Of a DNA stretch of 64,000 nucleotides, positions 1-7,429 are shown in pieces. The stretch lies in contig PABI01000135.1 of the NCBI GenBank assembly GCA_002699125.1, positions 1-64,000 of the forward strand. Direction: 5' to 3'. The translations under genes and the position numbers were made by a program. The notes under the pieces are model-generated. The model was not told the DNA's origin. It did no database searches and worked only from the letters and a program-made list of their open reading frames with translations. This DNA is from Anaerolineaceae bacterium. Its GTDB lineage: Bacteria; Chloroflexota; Anaerolineae; Promineifilales; Promineifilaceae. How positions within the stretch are numbered: the first letter of the stretch is position 1; each line of letters opens with the position of its first letter.

Positions 1-96
1 CGGCACTACAGCTACTTTCGTATTGGTTGGGATTGGCTTGTTTATCAGTATCAGATGCAAAAACCTATCCCCACATTTTTAAGGTTGTATCCATAA
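1..96 (+). mobile_element. C-terminal end of a probable IS4-like transposase
   Basis: Frame 1 is open from the window edge to a TAA at 94-96 and encodes 31 residues rich in aromatic and basic residues (RHYSYFRIGWDWLVYQ near the start). This resembles the tail of DDE transposases of the IS4 type found in Chloroflexota. It stops about 70 bp before a reductase gene that begins abruptly without its 5' half, so an insertion sequence ending near 160 would explain both. The terminal repeat cannot be confirmed because the other end lies outside the window. The family assignment is tentative. Confidence 0.35.
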
Positions 97-164
97 ACGG
101 ATAGTTTTATGAGAAAATTTATCAATTTTCGCCCCTTTTTTCGCATATTACTGTGGGGCGGTGA

Positions 165-425
165 ACAGAGGGGGTGGCGACGGCCGTATCCCTGGCCAGA
201 AAAGCTGCCGGCGACAAAAATGTGGGGGTGAGCGGCAGCCAGATTGTACAGCAGTGCCTGCAAGCCGGCCTCATCGACGAAATTCACATTGAACTGGCCC
301 ACATGCTGCTGGGCGACGGCATTCGCCTGTTTGATAACCTGGCGGGCTGCGGCATTGACCTGGAAAAAATCAACGTGATCGACACGCCTGACGTAACCCA
401 TCTACATTTTCGCGTGATAAGGTAA
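165..425 (+). pseudogene. 5'-truncated RibD-C/dihydrofolate reductase-like gene
   Basis: The frame is open from just after a TGA at 162-164 to the stop at 423-425. It matches the C-terminal half of the RibD C-terminal/DHFR-like family: TEGVATAVSLARKAAGDKNV, then a GSQIVQQCLQAGLIDEIHIE segment and the LLGDGIRLF turn that follows in these proteins. The N-terminal half with the MVSLDG-type start and NADPH-binding region is missing. The GTG at 174 could initiate, but the product would lack the cofactor-binding half, so it is best read as a remnant cut by the element ending near 160. It is followed after 5 bp by an intact member of the same superfamily. Confidence 0.7.
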
Positions 426-430
426 CTGAA

Positions 431-994
431 ATGAGAAAACTTATCTATTCATGCATGGTCTCATTAGATGGTTTTGTAGCCCGCCCTAACGGCGACCTTG
501 ATTGGGTAGTTGTTGATGAAGAGCTGCACACGTTTATCAACAACCAACAGCAGGAAATTGACTTGTGCTTTTACGGCCGTGGCATGTATGAAGTGTTGCG
601 TTACTGGGAAACGGCCGATCAAGACCCAACCCTACCGGCATTTGAACTGGAATTTGCCAAAATCTGGCAAAAAACACCCAAGATCGTCTTTTCCACCACG
701 CTGGAGGAAGTACAGGGTAACACCCGGCTGGTGCAGGGTGACGCCGTTGCCGAGGTTCGCCGGCAAAAACAACAGGCGGGCAAAGATATGGAAGTTGGTG
801 GCCCGACGCTGGCCACCACGTTCATCCAGCAAAACATGATTGATGTGTACGGCTTGTTTGTACAGCCGGTGCTGCTGGGCGAAGGAGTGCCCTTCTTTCC
901 TTCGCTGGCCCGTTCGCTGAGCTTGCGGTTGGTGCAGACACGGCCGTTTCAATCCGGCGTTGTCTACTTGCGCTACGAACTTAAGGAGCAATAA
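431..994 (+). CDS. RibD C-terminal domain / dihydrofolate reductase-like protein
   Basis: 187 aa. It starts with the family's typical strand MRKLIYSCMVSLDGFVARP, followed by NGDLDWV, the FYGRGMYE segment equivalent to the FGRxTYE motif, and a C-terminal EVGGPTLATTFIQ plus PVLLGEGVPFF turn. The fold is that of dihydrofolate reductase and the RibD reductase domain, which binds NADPH. The actual substrate of these stand-alone proteins is unknown. It lies 5 bp after a truncated paralogue and 2 bp before a VOC gene that has its own AAGGAGC ribosome site inside this gene's end, so the two are probably co-transcribed. A third paralogue is at 8203. Confidence 0.85.
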   Translation: MRKLIYSCMVSLDGFVARPNGDLDWVVVDEELHTFINNQQQEIDLCFYGRGMYEVLRYWETADQDPTLPAFELEFAKIWQKTPKIVFSTTLEEVQGNTRLVQGDAVAEVRRQKQQAGKDMEVGGPTLATTFIQQNMIDVYGLFVQPVLLGEGVPFFPSLARSLSLRLVQTRPFQSGVVYLRYELKEQ

Positions 995-996
995 GA

Positions 997-1350
997 ATGA
1001 TACAGACCACGAATCTCGACCTGTTCGCGGGAGTCCCAGTCGCCAACCATGCGACAGCGCGAGCGTGGTACGAGCAGTTGCTTGGCTCCTCGCCCTCATT
1101 CCTTCCACACGACACGGAAGCCGTATGGGAGCTTGCGGAGCATCGATACATGTACATTGTGCAGCTGCCGGAGCACGCCGGCCACGCCAGACACACGCTC
1201 TTCGTTGCTGATCTCGATGCGCTCGTCGCCCAAATAGCCGAGCGCGGACTCGATCCCGTGGAGCGGGAAACCTACTCGAACGGCGTGCGCAAGATCACGT
1301 ACCGCGATCCCGACGGAAACGAGATCGGGTTCGGCGGCGCACCACTTTAA
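997..1350 (+). CDS. VOC-superfamily (glyoxalase/bleomycin-resistance-like) protein
   Basis: 117 aa, one VOC unit pair. It has an N-terminal FAGVPVANHATARAWYEQLLG strand-helix and ends RDPDGNEIGFGG, the classic C-terminal metal-site turn in which the Glu before IGF is a usual ligand. Such proteins bind metals and either isomerise small substrates or sequester drugs; the ligand here is unknown. Start ATG has AAGGAGC 8 bp upstream. Codons are strikingly G/C-ending (GCG, CTC, GTC, CGC) compared with neighbours and no ACGGCCGT copy occurs in it, which suggests recent acquisition from a GC-rich donor. Confidence 0.85.
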   Translation: MIQTTNLDLFAGVPVANHATARAWYEQLLGSSPSFLPHDTEAVWELAEHRYMYIVQLPEHAGHARHTLFVADLDALVAQIAERGLDPVERETYSNGVRKITYRDPDGNEIGFGGAPL

Positions 1351-1402
1351 CCGGCTTCCGGCAAGGCGGTGCAACCTGTTTACCACGCTGTAAGGAGTAA
1401 AA

Positions 1403-1615
1403 ATGATTAAATCAGAAAGCAATCTGCCAACTGGCCTGGCCAAACCTGCGCAAAGGGCGTTAGCTGGCGCAGGCTACAGCCGCCTGGAGCAGCTTACCCG
1501 CGTTAATGAACAAGAGCTTTTGGCACTGCATGGCATGGGACCCAAAGCGATGCGGTTGCTGCGCGAAGCCCTGGCCGAAAAAGGGTGGTCCTTTACCGAA
1601 GCTTCAAGGGATTAA
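1403..1615 (+). CDS. Small helix-hairpin-helix protein, RNA polymerase alpha-CTD-like
   Basis: 70 aa. The whole protein is one domain: LPTGLAKPAQRALAGAGYSRL, ELLALHGMGPKAMRLLREAL. It has two helix-hairpin-helix-type turns (GYSRLEQL and HGMGPKAM) like those of the RNA polymerase alpha C-terminal domain, which bind DNA backbone. Short proteins of this type are common stand-alone genes of unknown role. The start is preceded by TAAGGAGT at good spacing. It follows the VOC gene by 52 bp and precedes a hairpin shared with the convergent VOC gene at 1674. A homologous domain is fused to L31 at 25114-25560. Confidence 0.75.
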   Translation: MIKSESNLPTGLAKPAQRALAGAGYSRLEQLTRVNEQELLALHGMGPKAMRLLREALAEKGWSFTEASRD

Positions 1616-1627
1616 TCCCACATCTCA

Positions 1628-1661
1628 AGGTGACAGTCACTTCCAAAAGTGACTGTCACCT
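1628..1661. terminator. Perfect 15-bp inverted repeat between convergent genes
   Basis: AGGTGACAGTCACTT at 1628-1642 and its exact complement at 1647-1661 flank a CCAA loop. It sits between the convergent genes ending at 1615 and 1674, so it may terminate transcription from both sides. There is no clear U-tract. The perfect symmetry also fits a dispersed REP-like element. Confidence 0.6.
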
Positions 1662-1673
1662 CTGGCTCTGGCA

Positions 1674-2075
1674 TCAGGCCGTCATCTGATGGATCTGAAT
1701 AAGATTGCCGCAACTGTCGTCGAACATGGCGACTATGGTCGTACCCATATTGGTTGGTTCCATTGTGAACACCACACCGAGTTTCTTCAACCGCTCATAC
1801 TCCTGGTGAATGTCGTCAACCTCGAAGGTAGTGAAGGGGATGTTGTCGGCAACGAGGCTCTCTTTCAAAGCTTTCATGGCCGGGTATTCGGCGTTGGGTT
1901 CGAGGAGGAGTTCGACGCCGTTGGGATTATCGGCCGAGACGACGGTTATCCAGCGGGCACCATCACCTAAGTCAATATCGCGCTTTTTCACGAAGCCTAA
2001 GATGTCGGTATAGAAGTGGAGGGCTTTATCGTAATCGTCAATGGATACACTTGTCAAGGTAATTTTTATGCTCAT
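1674..2075 (-). CDS. VOC-superfamily protein
   Basis: 133 aa. MSIKITLTSVSIDDYDKALHF gives the first VOC strand with the usual DxxKALxFYTDxLGF pattern, and the second half ends CGNLIQIHQ, the position of the C-terminal metal ligand. It resembles glyoxalase-like proteins that travel with AraC regulators. The start overlaps the stop of the upstream AraC gene by 4 bp (ATGA), indicating translational coupling, with GGAGAAG upstream. The substrate is not predictable from the sequence. Confidence 0.85.
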   Translation of the reverse strand: MSIKITLTSVSIDDYDKALHFYTDILGFVKKRDIDLGDGARWITVVSADNPNGVELLLEPNAEYPAMKALKESLVADNIPFTTFEVDDIHQEYERLKKLGVVFTMEPTNMGTTIVAMFDDSCGNLIQIHQMTA

Positions 2076-2473
2076 TTATCTTCTCCGTTTAATCTTGCGT
2101 TCTTGATGATTTGGGTAGCCTGGTGGCAGGCGAGTTCGCGAAACTCACTGGGACTGAAACCAAACTGCTGTTTGAAGGCTTTGCTGAAAGCGGCGTGACT
2201 TTCATATCCGGCCGCCAGGGCGACTTCGGTGATGTCTATCGCGCCCATGCGCAGCTTCCAACCGGCCCGTTCGAGACGGATGCGGCGGACGTAGGCAGCA
2301 ACATTTTCGCCTTTTTGAGCAGTGAAGATGCGGTGAAAGTGGGGGACGGAGAAGCCAGCTACGGCCGCTAACAGTTCCCGGTTTAAGGGTTGGCTGATGT
2401 TGTCATGGATGTATTGGTCAACATCGTTGATGCACTCTTCATACACTTGATTGTCTGATGTTTCAGTCACCAT
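2072..2473 (-). CDS. Short AraC-family transcriptional regulator
   Basis: 133 aa from the ATG at 2473; an in-frame GTG at 2479 is the alternative. The protein is essentially only the two-HTH DNA-binding domain: YIHDNISQPLNRELLAAVAG as first helices, FSVPHFHRIF, then IDITEVALAAGYESHAAFSKAF and GFSPSEFR, the usual second HTH signature. The C-terminal GyrI-like ligand domain often fused in this subfamily is absent. It is coupled by ATGA to the VOC gene, which it probably controls. A TATAAT at 2481-2486 lies directly before the start, so the mRNA may be leaderless. Confidence 0.85.
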   Translation of the reverse strand: MVTETSDNQVYEECINDVDQYIHDNISQPLNRELLAAVAGFSVPHFHRIFTAQKGENVAAYVRRIRLERAGWKLRMGAIDITEVALAAGYESHAAFSKAFKQQFGFSPSEFRELACHQATQIIKNARLNGEDK

Positions 2474-2480
2474 GCTCACT

Positions 2481-2486
2481 ATTATA
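2481..2486 (-). promoter_or_regulatory. -10 element of the AraC/VOC operon
   Basis: TATAAT (reading the minus strand) ends 7 bp before the ATG at 2473, so transcription would begin at about the start codon. No good -35 is visible at 17-18 bp; the region upstream contains an ACGGCCGT copy. Confidence 0.45.
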
Positions 2487-2776
2487 AAGTATTAGAACGG
2501 CCGTTCGCTAGTCGAAACGTATCATTTTTGTTTGAAAAACCTAGACATATTAGAAAATTTGTTCTATAATGTGTGGCATCTTGCCCAAAAAACTCGCTGA
2601 TTTTTCACATCTTCTCAACAACATCGGGGCAACAAAACGATAAACTACAAATCCTTGCGAGAGGCAGTTATGAAAGCTCAAACAGTTGAGTGATTATTAT
2701 CCTTGCAAGATCAAGCACCTTGTGGTTGATCTTGCCCCCTATCCTGCTCATTAAGCAATCGCCAACAAGGAAAATT
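2487..2776. other. Intergenic region with a 10-bp hairpin
   Basis: This region lies between the divergent AraC operon and the DinB gene at 2777. It is AT-rich near 2520-2580 and probably holds the promoters of both. A perfect inverted repeat GCAAGATCAA/TTGATCTTGC spans 2705-2714 and 2726-2735, 40 bp before the DinB start, and could be an operator or a leader hairpin. No further gene is visible. Confidence 0.4.
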
Positions 2777-3253
2777 ATGTCAAGTCAGATCGATAGCGAA
2801 TATTTCACGAAAGCACTGTACATGATGTTGGACGAAACGTTTGACAACGTGCAAGGCTTTTATTTGGACAAGGGTACCTCGTTTTTTGAGACCCTGGCCA
2901 CTATTTCAGCCGAAGAAGCTTCCATCCCGGTTGGCGGTAAATGTGCCACGCTGGCAGCCCAGGTGAAGCACACCGCTTTTTACCTGGATGTTTTGGAAGA
3001 AAATGTGCGGACGCAAAAGTTTGAACCGGTTGATTGGGATAAGATTTGGCGTGAGGTAACGGCCGTTTCCCCCCAAGAATGGCAAAACATCCAGTCAGAA
3101 CTGCGAAACAGTTACGGCCGTATCAAGCAGCTCATCAACGATCAAACTGAATGGCGCAACGAGCGCGAAATCGGCGGTGCCATTGCCATGATTGTTCACA
3201 CTGCTTACCATCTGGGCGAGATTCGGCAGGCATTGTGCACCCTGAAAAAGTAA
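2777..3253 (+). CDS. DinB-superfamily four-helix protein
   Basis: 158 aa from the ATG at 2777. The upstream in-frame GTG at 2690 would add a segment without family similarity and has no ribosome site, whereas AAGG lies 6 bp before 2777. The protein has the DinB/YfiT-like metal site: a His in AAQVKHTAFYLDVL at about residue 67 and VHTAYHLGEIRQAL near the C-terminus with the HxxxH pair. Members are divalent-metal four-helix bundles, some of them thiol-S-transferases. The substrate is unknown. It is followed after 14 bp by the DUF6157 gene. Confidence 0.8.
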   Translation: MSSQIDSEYFTKALYMMLDETFDNVQGFYLDKGTSFFETLATISAEEASIPVGGKCATLAAQVKHTAFYLDVLEENVRTQKFEPVDWDKIWREVTAVSPQEWQNIQSELRNSYGRIKQLINDQTEWRNEREIGGAIAMIVHTAYHLGEIRQALCTLKK

Positions 3254-3267
3254 AGTAGGGAAAAAAC

Positions 3268-3678
3268 ATGCACTCCACGAACTATTTCAACACTTTGATC
3301 GAAATTGCCGAAGATTCCCCGGCCACCCAAGGCGAAATCCCACCACTGACGGGTAGCAAAAAATCGGTAGCCAATCTGCAGTTTGAGATGCTGCATGAGC
3401 ATCCCTACGAATTTTCATCAGATGATATTTTATTCGCTGTCTTTGCCACAAGAAAAGAATTACCCCAAGAAGATTTGGTGGAACAACGGGCACTTTTCTT
3501 TTCAAAAGGGCAGCCGTGTTTTCGCGCTTCCCCCTTAACAAAAAGATATGGCTGGGGGGTTCACAGTAATGAAGAAGGAAAAATTGCCATATTTGGCGTT
3601 GAATCAGAAGCGTATCAAAAATTTGTTACGGATGACTCAGTAGTGAAGAAAAAAGCTATGCGTTCTAAAAGAGCTTGA
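3268..3678 (+). CDS. DUF6157 family protein
   Basis: 136 aa. It starts MHSTNYFNTLIEIAEDSPATQGEIPP, the characteristic N-terminus of this small family, with the LQFEMLHEHPYEFSSDDILF and RALFFSKGQPCFRASPL segments that follow in homologues. The family is uncharacterised and widespread in Gram-positive and Chloroflexota genomes, often in mixed islands of small enzymes like this one. The C-terminus is lysine-rich (KKKAMRSKRA). It probably forms one transcript with the DinB gene 14 bp upstream. Confidence 0.75.
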   Translation: MHSTNYFNTLIEIAEDSPATQGEIPPLTGSKKSVANLQFEMLHEHPYEFSSDDILFAVFATRKELPQEDLVEQRALFFSKGQPCFRASPLTKRYGWGVHSNEEGKIAIFGVESEAYQKFVTDDSVVKKKAMRSKRA

Positions 3679-3711
3679 TAAATGTGAAGGTGATCTTTCA
3701 AAGGAGAAAAA

Positions 3712-4899
3712 ATGAGCAAAGTAAGAGTTTTAGTAGGCACAGTCAAAGGCGCGTTTATTCTGACGTCAGATGAGAAACGTCAGGATTGGGATATCAGTGG
3801 CCCGCATTTTGCCGGCTGGGAGATTTACCATCTCAAGGGTTCGCCCGCCAATCCCAATCGAATTTATGCTTCCCAATCCACTGGCTGGTTCGGGCAGATC
3901 ATCCAGCGTTCCGATGACGGCGGCAAAACATGGGAACAGCCCGGCAGCGAGCCAGACGAGCCGACCACAACGCCGGAAGGATTCCCCATGGGCGAGAGCA
4001 ACAAGTTTGTCTATGACACTTCAGATGAAACCGGCCAACCACTCACAACACACCAGTGGTACGATGGCACACAACATCCCTGGGAGTTCAAGCGCGTTTG
4101 GTATCTTGAGCCTTCGCTAACTGACCCGGATACCGTTTATGCCGGGGTTGAAGATGCGGCACTGTTCCGCACCAGCGACGGGGCTAAAACATGGCAGGAA
4201 CTGCCCGGATTACGCGATGCGAAAGGACACCTGTGGCAGCCAGGAGCCGGTGGCATGTGCCTGCACACCATCTTGCAAGATCCCACCAATCCCAACCGTC
4301 TCTACATCGCCATCTCCGCCGCAGGTGCATTCCGCACCGACGATGGCGGCGAATCCTGGAAACCGATCAATGAGGGTCTGAAATCTCCCTATGAACTGCC
4401 CGATGCAGACGCCGAAATTGGCCACTGCGTACACAATCTGGCCATCCACCCCTCTCGTCCTGGCGTTGTATTCATGCAAAAACATTGGGACGTCATGCGC
4501 AGTGACAACGCGGGTGACCTGTGGCATGAAGTCAGCGGCAACCTGCCCAGCGACTTTGGCTTCCCCATCGCTGTCCATGCCCACGAGCCGGAAACGATTT
4601 ATGTCGTCCCGATCAAAAGCGACTCCGAACATTACCCGCCCGAAGGCAAACTGCGTGTCTACCGCAGCCGGACAGGGGGCAACGAGTGGGAGGCGCTCAC
4701 CAACGGGCTGCCGCAAAGCGACTGTTACGTTAACGTCCTGCGCAGTGCGATGGCCGTAGACACCCTCGATTCGTGTGGCATCTACTTTGGCACGACCGGC
4801 GGACAGGTGTATGTTTCGCCCGATTCTGGTGACAACTGGACAACCATTGTGCATGATTTGCCACGGGTCCTTTCTGTCGAGGTGCAGACATTGCCATGA
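3712..4899 (+). CDS. Asp-box (BNR/sialidase-like) beta-propeller protein
   Basis: 395 aa with at least five Asp-box repeats: SDDGGKTW (about residue 66), TSDGAKTW, TDDGGESW, SDNAGDLW and SPDSGDNW. These are spread through a propeller like that of sialidase or photosystem-assembly-type proteins. There is no signal peptide, so it is probably cytoplasmic, and the sialidase active-site arginines cannot be identified; glycosidase activity should not be assumed. The start has AAAGGAG at ideal distance. Its last 4 bp overlap the MoaD/ThiS-like gene (ATGA), and the pairing implies a shared function. Confidence 0.8.
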   Translation: MSKVRVLVGTVKGAFILTSDEKRQDWDISGPHFAGWEIYHLKGSPANPNRIYASQSTGWFGQIIQRSDDGGKTWEQPGSEPDEPTTTPEGFPMGESNKFVYDTSDETGQPLTTHQWYDGTQHPWEFKRVWYLEPSLTDPDTVYAGVEDAALFRTSDGAKTWQELPGLRDAKGHLWQPGAGGMCLHTILQDPTNPNRLYIAISAAGAFRTDDGGESWKPINEGLKSPYELPDADAEIGHCVHNLAIHPSRPGVVFMQKHWDVMRSDNAGDLWHEVSGNLPSDFGFPIAVHAHEPETIYVVPIKSDSEHYPPEGKLRVYRSRTGGNEWEALTNGLPQSDCYVNVLRSAMAVDTLDSCGIYFGTTGGQVYVSPDSGDNWTTIVHDLPRVLSVEVQTLP

Positions 4900-5192
4900 T
4901 TCGTGTTGTTCTACCGTTTCATTTGCGCAACCTGGCCAAGCAAAACAAAGAGGTACAGCTTCAGATTGACGGTCCAATCACGCAGCGGTCAGTTCTGGAT
5001 GCCCTAGAAGCCGCCTACCCGATGCTGCGCGGCACCATTCGCGACCACACCACGCTAAAGCGGCGGGACTTTATTCGCTTCTTTGCTGATGGACAAGATT
5101 TATCTCACGTCTCGCCGGATGACCCATTGCCGGAATCGGTGGCAACAGGTGCAGCCCCATTCCGCATTATCGGCGCAATGGCTGGGGGTTAA
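4896..5192 (+). CDS. MoaD/ThiS-family ubiquitin-like protein
   Basis: 98 aa. It has a beta-grasp pattern (MIRVVLPFHLRNLA, TQRSVLDALEAAYP, FADGQDLSH, DDPLPE) ending IGAMAGG. The C-terminal Gly-Gly is where MoaD and ThiS are adenylated and thiocarboxylated, so it may serve as a sulfur carrier or a protein modifier. No MoaE, MoeB/ThiF-like E1 or ThiG gene is nearby. It is translationally coupled to the propeller gene upstream and abuts the DUF1697 gene downstream with no gap, so all three appear co-expressed. Confidence 0.8.
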   Translation: MIRVVLPFHLRNLAKQNKEVQLQIDGPITQRSVLDALEAAYPMLRGTIRDHTTLKRRDFIRFFADGQDLSHVSPDDPLPESVATGAAPFRIIGAMAGG

Positions 5193-5738
5193 ATGAACAC
5201 GTATATTGCTTTGCTCCGGGGAATCAACGTGGGCGGTCATCACAAGCTGCCCATGCGTGAGTTAGTTCAGCTGCTTGAAGAACTGGGACTGGAAAATGTG
5301 AAGACTTACATTCAAAGTGGCAATGTGGTCTTTCAGAGTAAACGTACCGACCGGGCAAAGCTGGCGGCGGAGATCAGTGAAGCCATTGGCCAGAGTCATG
5401 GCTTCACGCCGCAAATCTTCATTCTGGATAGTGAAACGCTGCAAGCGGCGATGACCGCCAATCCTTTTCCTGAAGGTGAGGCAGAACCCAAATCGCTCCA
5501 TCTCTTTTTTCTTGACGCCATTCCTGAAGATCCTGATTTAAACGCCTTGGAAGCGGTTAAGACAGAAAATGAACGGTTTGAGCTAATTGAGGACGTGTTT
5601 TATCTGCACGCGCCGGACGGGATCGGCCGTTCCAAGCTGGCTGAACGCGTGGGTCGGGGTTGGGATGTGTCCATGACGGCGCGGAACTGGCGCACGGTGA
5701 GCAAGATAATGGAGATGGTTACGGCCGTATCCACCTAG
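5193..5738 (+). CDS. DUF1697 family protein
   Basis: 181 aa. MNTYIALLRGINVGGHHKLPM is the diagnostic N-terminus, followed by LGLENVKTYIQSGNVVF and, at the C-terminus, GRSKLAERVGRGWDVSMTARNWRTVSKI, which together define DUF1697. The biochemical role is unknown. The gene begins immediately after the stop of the MoaD-like gene and ends with an ACGGCCGT copy in its last codons. A PhnB-like VOC gene follows after 19 bp with its own AAAGGATG site. Confidence 0.88.
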   Translation: MNTYIALLRGINVGGHHKLPMRELVQLLEELGLENVKTYIQSGNVVFQSKRTDRAKLAAEISEAIGQSHGFTPQIFILDSETLQAAMTANPFPEGEAEPKSLHLFFLDAIPEDPDLNALEAVKTENERFELIEDVFYLHAPDGIGRSKLAERVGRGWDVSMTARNWRTVSKIMEMVTAVST

Positions 5739-5757
5739 ATTCACAAAGGATGATTAA

Positions 5758-6183
5758 ATGACCACACTCAACGCTTATCTAAACTTCAATGGCAACTGCG
5801 AAGAAGCCTTTAACTTCTACGCCTCTGTTTTCGGCAACCAATCGCCAACATTCGACCGCTTTGCCGACACGCCCCATGCGGAGGACATGCCTGACAGTGA
5901 AAAGAACAAAATCATGCACGCCTCCCTGCCCATTGGCAAGAATAATGTATTGATGGGCAGCGATTCCCCCCAATCAATGGGAGAGGCCATTATTGGCACC
6001 AACTTTAGTCTTTCCCTTCAACCAGAAAGTGAAGAAGAAGCAACCAGGCTGTTCAATGCACTATCAGCTGATGGCGAAGTCACCATGCCCCTGCAGAAAA
6101 CATTCTGGAATGCAACCTTCGGTATGTGTACCGACAAGTTCGGCATTCAATGGATGGTAAACTACGACCATGATCAAGGGTAG
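5758..6183 (+). CDS. PhnB-like VOC-superfamily protein
   Basis: 141 aa. NAYLNFNGNCEEAFNFYASVFG is the PhnB/3-demethylubiquinone-methyltransferase-like VOC start, and it ends NATFGMCTDKFGIQWMVNY, the conserved DKFGxxWMxN signature of this subfamily. These proteins lack known enzymatic activity in most cases and are common in soil and sludge bacteria. The fold is expected to dimerise and form a pocket. The ribosome site AAAGGATG precedes the ATG. It is the third VOC gene of the island, and a hairpin element follows it. Confidence 0.88.
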   Translation: MTTLNAYLNFNGNCEEAFNFYASVFGNQSPTFDRFADTPHAEDMPDSEKNKIMHASLPIGKNNVLMGSDSPQSMGEAIIGTNFSLSLQPESEEEATRLFNALSADGEVTMPLQKTFWNATFGMCTDKFGIQWMVNYDHDQG

Positions 6184-6253
6184 ACGAACAGAGTTGCCAC
6201 TCTGAACCAGACGAGACAACATGAGTGCAAGCTCAACACCGTGAATGAAAATT

Positions 6254-6306
6254 TGTAGAGCGATAGATCGACTGCACTCACCAAAAGCTTGGCAAATCGC
6301 TCTACA
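6254..6306. repeat. Palindromic element with 11-bp arms
   Basis: TGTAGAGCGAT at 6254-6264 pairs with ATCGCTCTACA at 6296-6306 around a 31-nt loop. The loop holds CTGCACTCACCAAAAGCTT, which is nearly identical to CTGCGCTCACCACAAGCTT inside a different palindromic repeat at 23734-23828. It lies in the 145-bp spacer before the DinB gene at 6328. Confidence 0.6.
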
Positions 6307-6327
6307 TCTATGTACAAGGGAGTTCTC

Positions 6328-6900
6328 ATGACCAGTCCAAACCCATCTCTCATGACAGTCTACGAAGATTGGGAAGGCCACCAAACCAGCCTCGTCCGCG
6401 CCATCACTCCCCTTACCCGCGAGCAGCTTCTTTGGCGGCCAGGCGACGAGCTCAATTCGGTCGGTGAACTGGCGCGGCACATCAGCCTGGGCCGCCTGGT
6501 TTGGTTTTTGCGCATGGACGCACCCGGTAGCACAGCGCTGGCCGAGCTGATCGACGTTTGGGAAGAGGACCCGGATGGCAATAAGCATATCGTAGAAAAA
6601 GCCATAACTATCACAGAAGAGGCTGAAGCACTGGTGCATTGGCTGGAGATTACCGGGCAAATGGTCGAAACCACGCTTAAAACCTGGCACATAGATGATC
6701 TGGCGAAAACATACCGGCACAAATGGAACGGCACTGTTTATGCTGTATCGCGCCAGTGGACTATCTGGCGCATCCTGTCCCACGACATCCACCACGGTGG
6801 GCAAATTGCCCTGATGCTGGGTACGCAAGGAATTGAAGCGTTTGAATTAAGCGGATTATTCGGCCACATCACATTGCCACCCCTGGCTGATCCTTTGTGA
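6328..6900 (+). CDS. DinB-superfamily protein
   Basis: 190 aa from the ATG at 6328, which has AAGGGA 8 bp upstream; in-frame codons back to 6289 fall in the hairpin element. The sequence contains LVRAITPLTREQLLWRPGDE, GELARHISLGRLVWFLRM and SHDIHHGGQIALMLGTQGI, giving the three metal-binding histidines of DinB-like four-helix bundles. It ends FGHITLPPLADPL. The next gene, also a four-helix protein of the related DfsB group, follows at once, so this looks like a local family expansion. The substrate is unknown. Confidence 0.85.
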   Translation: MTSPNPSLMTVYEDWEGHQTSLVRAITPLTREQLLWRPGDELNSVGELARHISLGRLVWFLRMDAPGSTALAELIDVWEEDPDGNKHIVEKAITITEEAEALVHWLEITGQMVETTLKTWHIDDLAKTYRHKWNGTVYAVSRQWTIWRILSHDIHHGGQIALMLGTQGIEAFELSGLFGHITLPPLADPL

Positions 6901-6917
6901 TAGGAAGAAAAATATTT

Positions 6918-7427
6918 ATGACGAAATCTAAACTCTTGAATTGGCTGCGGGAAGAATATACGCAGTGGGAAGCCTTTTTCGCTCAAATTGAGCCAGAACG
7001 CATGGAGCAGCCCGGCGTCGCTGGTCACTGGTCCATCAAAGATATCGTCGCTCATCTCAACGACTGGCAGCCTAAACTGATCGCCAGCATACAGGCTGCC
7101 CAACGCGGTGAACCGGAACCACCACCACCCTGGCCGGCGCACTTGCAAACGGACGATGAAATCAACGCCTGGATGTATGAGAACAATCGCGGGCGTTCCG
7201 TGCAAGAAGTCCTGGACGAATCACGTCGACTGTTTCAGCAGTTCCTGGCCGTCATTGAAGGTTTACCTGATGATGTCCGCATTGAGGATGTGCACCATGG
7301 AGGAAGGATTTATTATCTTGTGTGGTTGGGAGAAAAACGCTTCCCTGTTGGAGAATTCTTTGATCATTTCCACGATGACCATGAGCCAGAGATACGTGCC
7401 TGGCTGGCGCAAGCAAAGAATCAATAG
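6918..7427 (+). CDS. ClbS/DfsB-family four-helix protein
   Basis: 169 aa from the ATG at 6918 with AGGAAG 10 bp upstream; a GTG at 6897 overlapping the previous gene is an alternative start. GVAGHWSIKDIVAHLNDWQPKL and the C-terminal FPVGEFFDHFHDDHEPEIRAWL carry the histidines typical of the DinB-related ClbS/DfsB/IrmC group. ClbS is a colibactin-resistance cyclopropane hydrolase, but most members are uncharacterised. The central PEPPPPWPAH stretch is also typical. The AraC-type regulator starts 2 bp downstream. Confidence 0.8.
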   Translation: MTKSKLLNWLREEYTQWEAFFAQIEPERMEQPGVAGHWSIKDIVAHLNDWQPKLIASIQAAQRGEPEPPPPWPAHLQTDDEINAWMYENNRGRSVQEVLDESRRLFQQFLAVIEGLPDDVRIEDVHHGGRIYYLVWLGEKRFPVGEFFDHFHDDHEPEIRAWLAQAKNQ

Positions 7428-7429
7428 CT

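Noticed and set aside
2690..2776. Upstream in-frame extension of the DinB gene
   Set aside because: The GTG start has no ribosome site, lies over the hairpin at 2705-2735 and adds hydrophobic residues not seen in the family.
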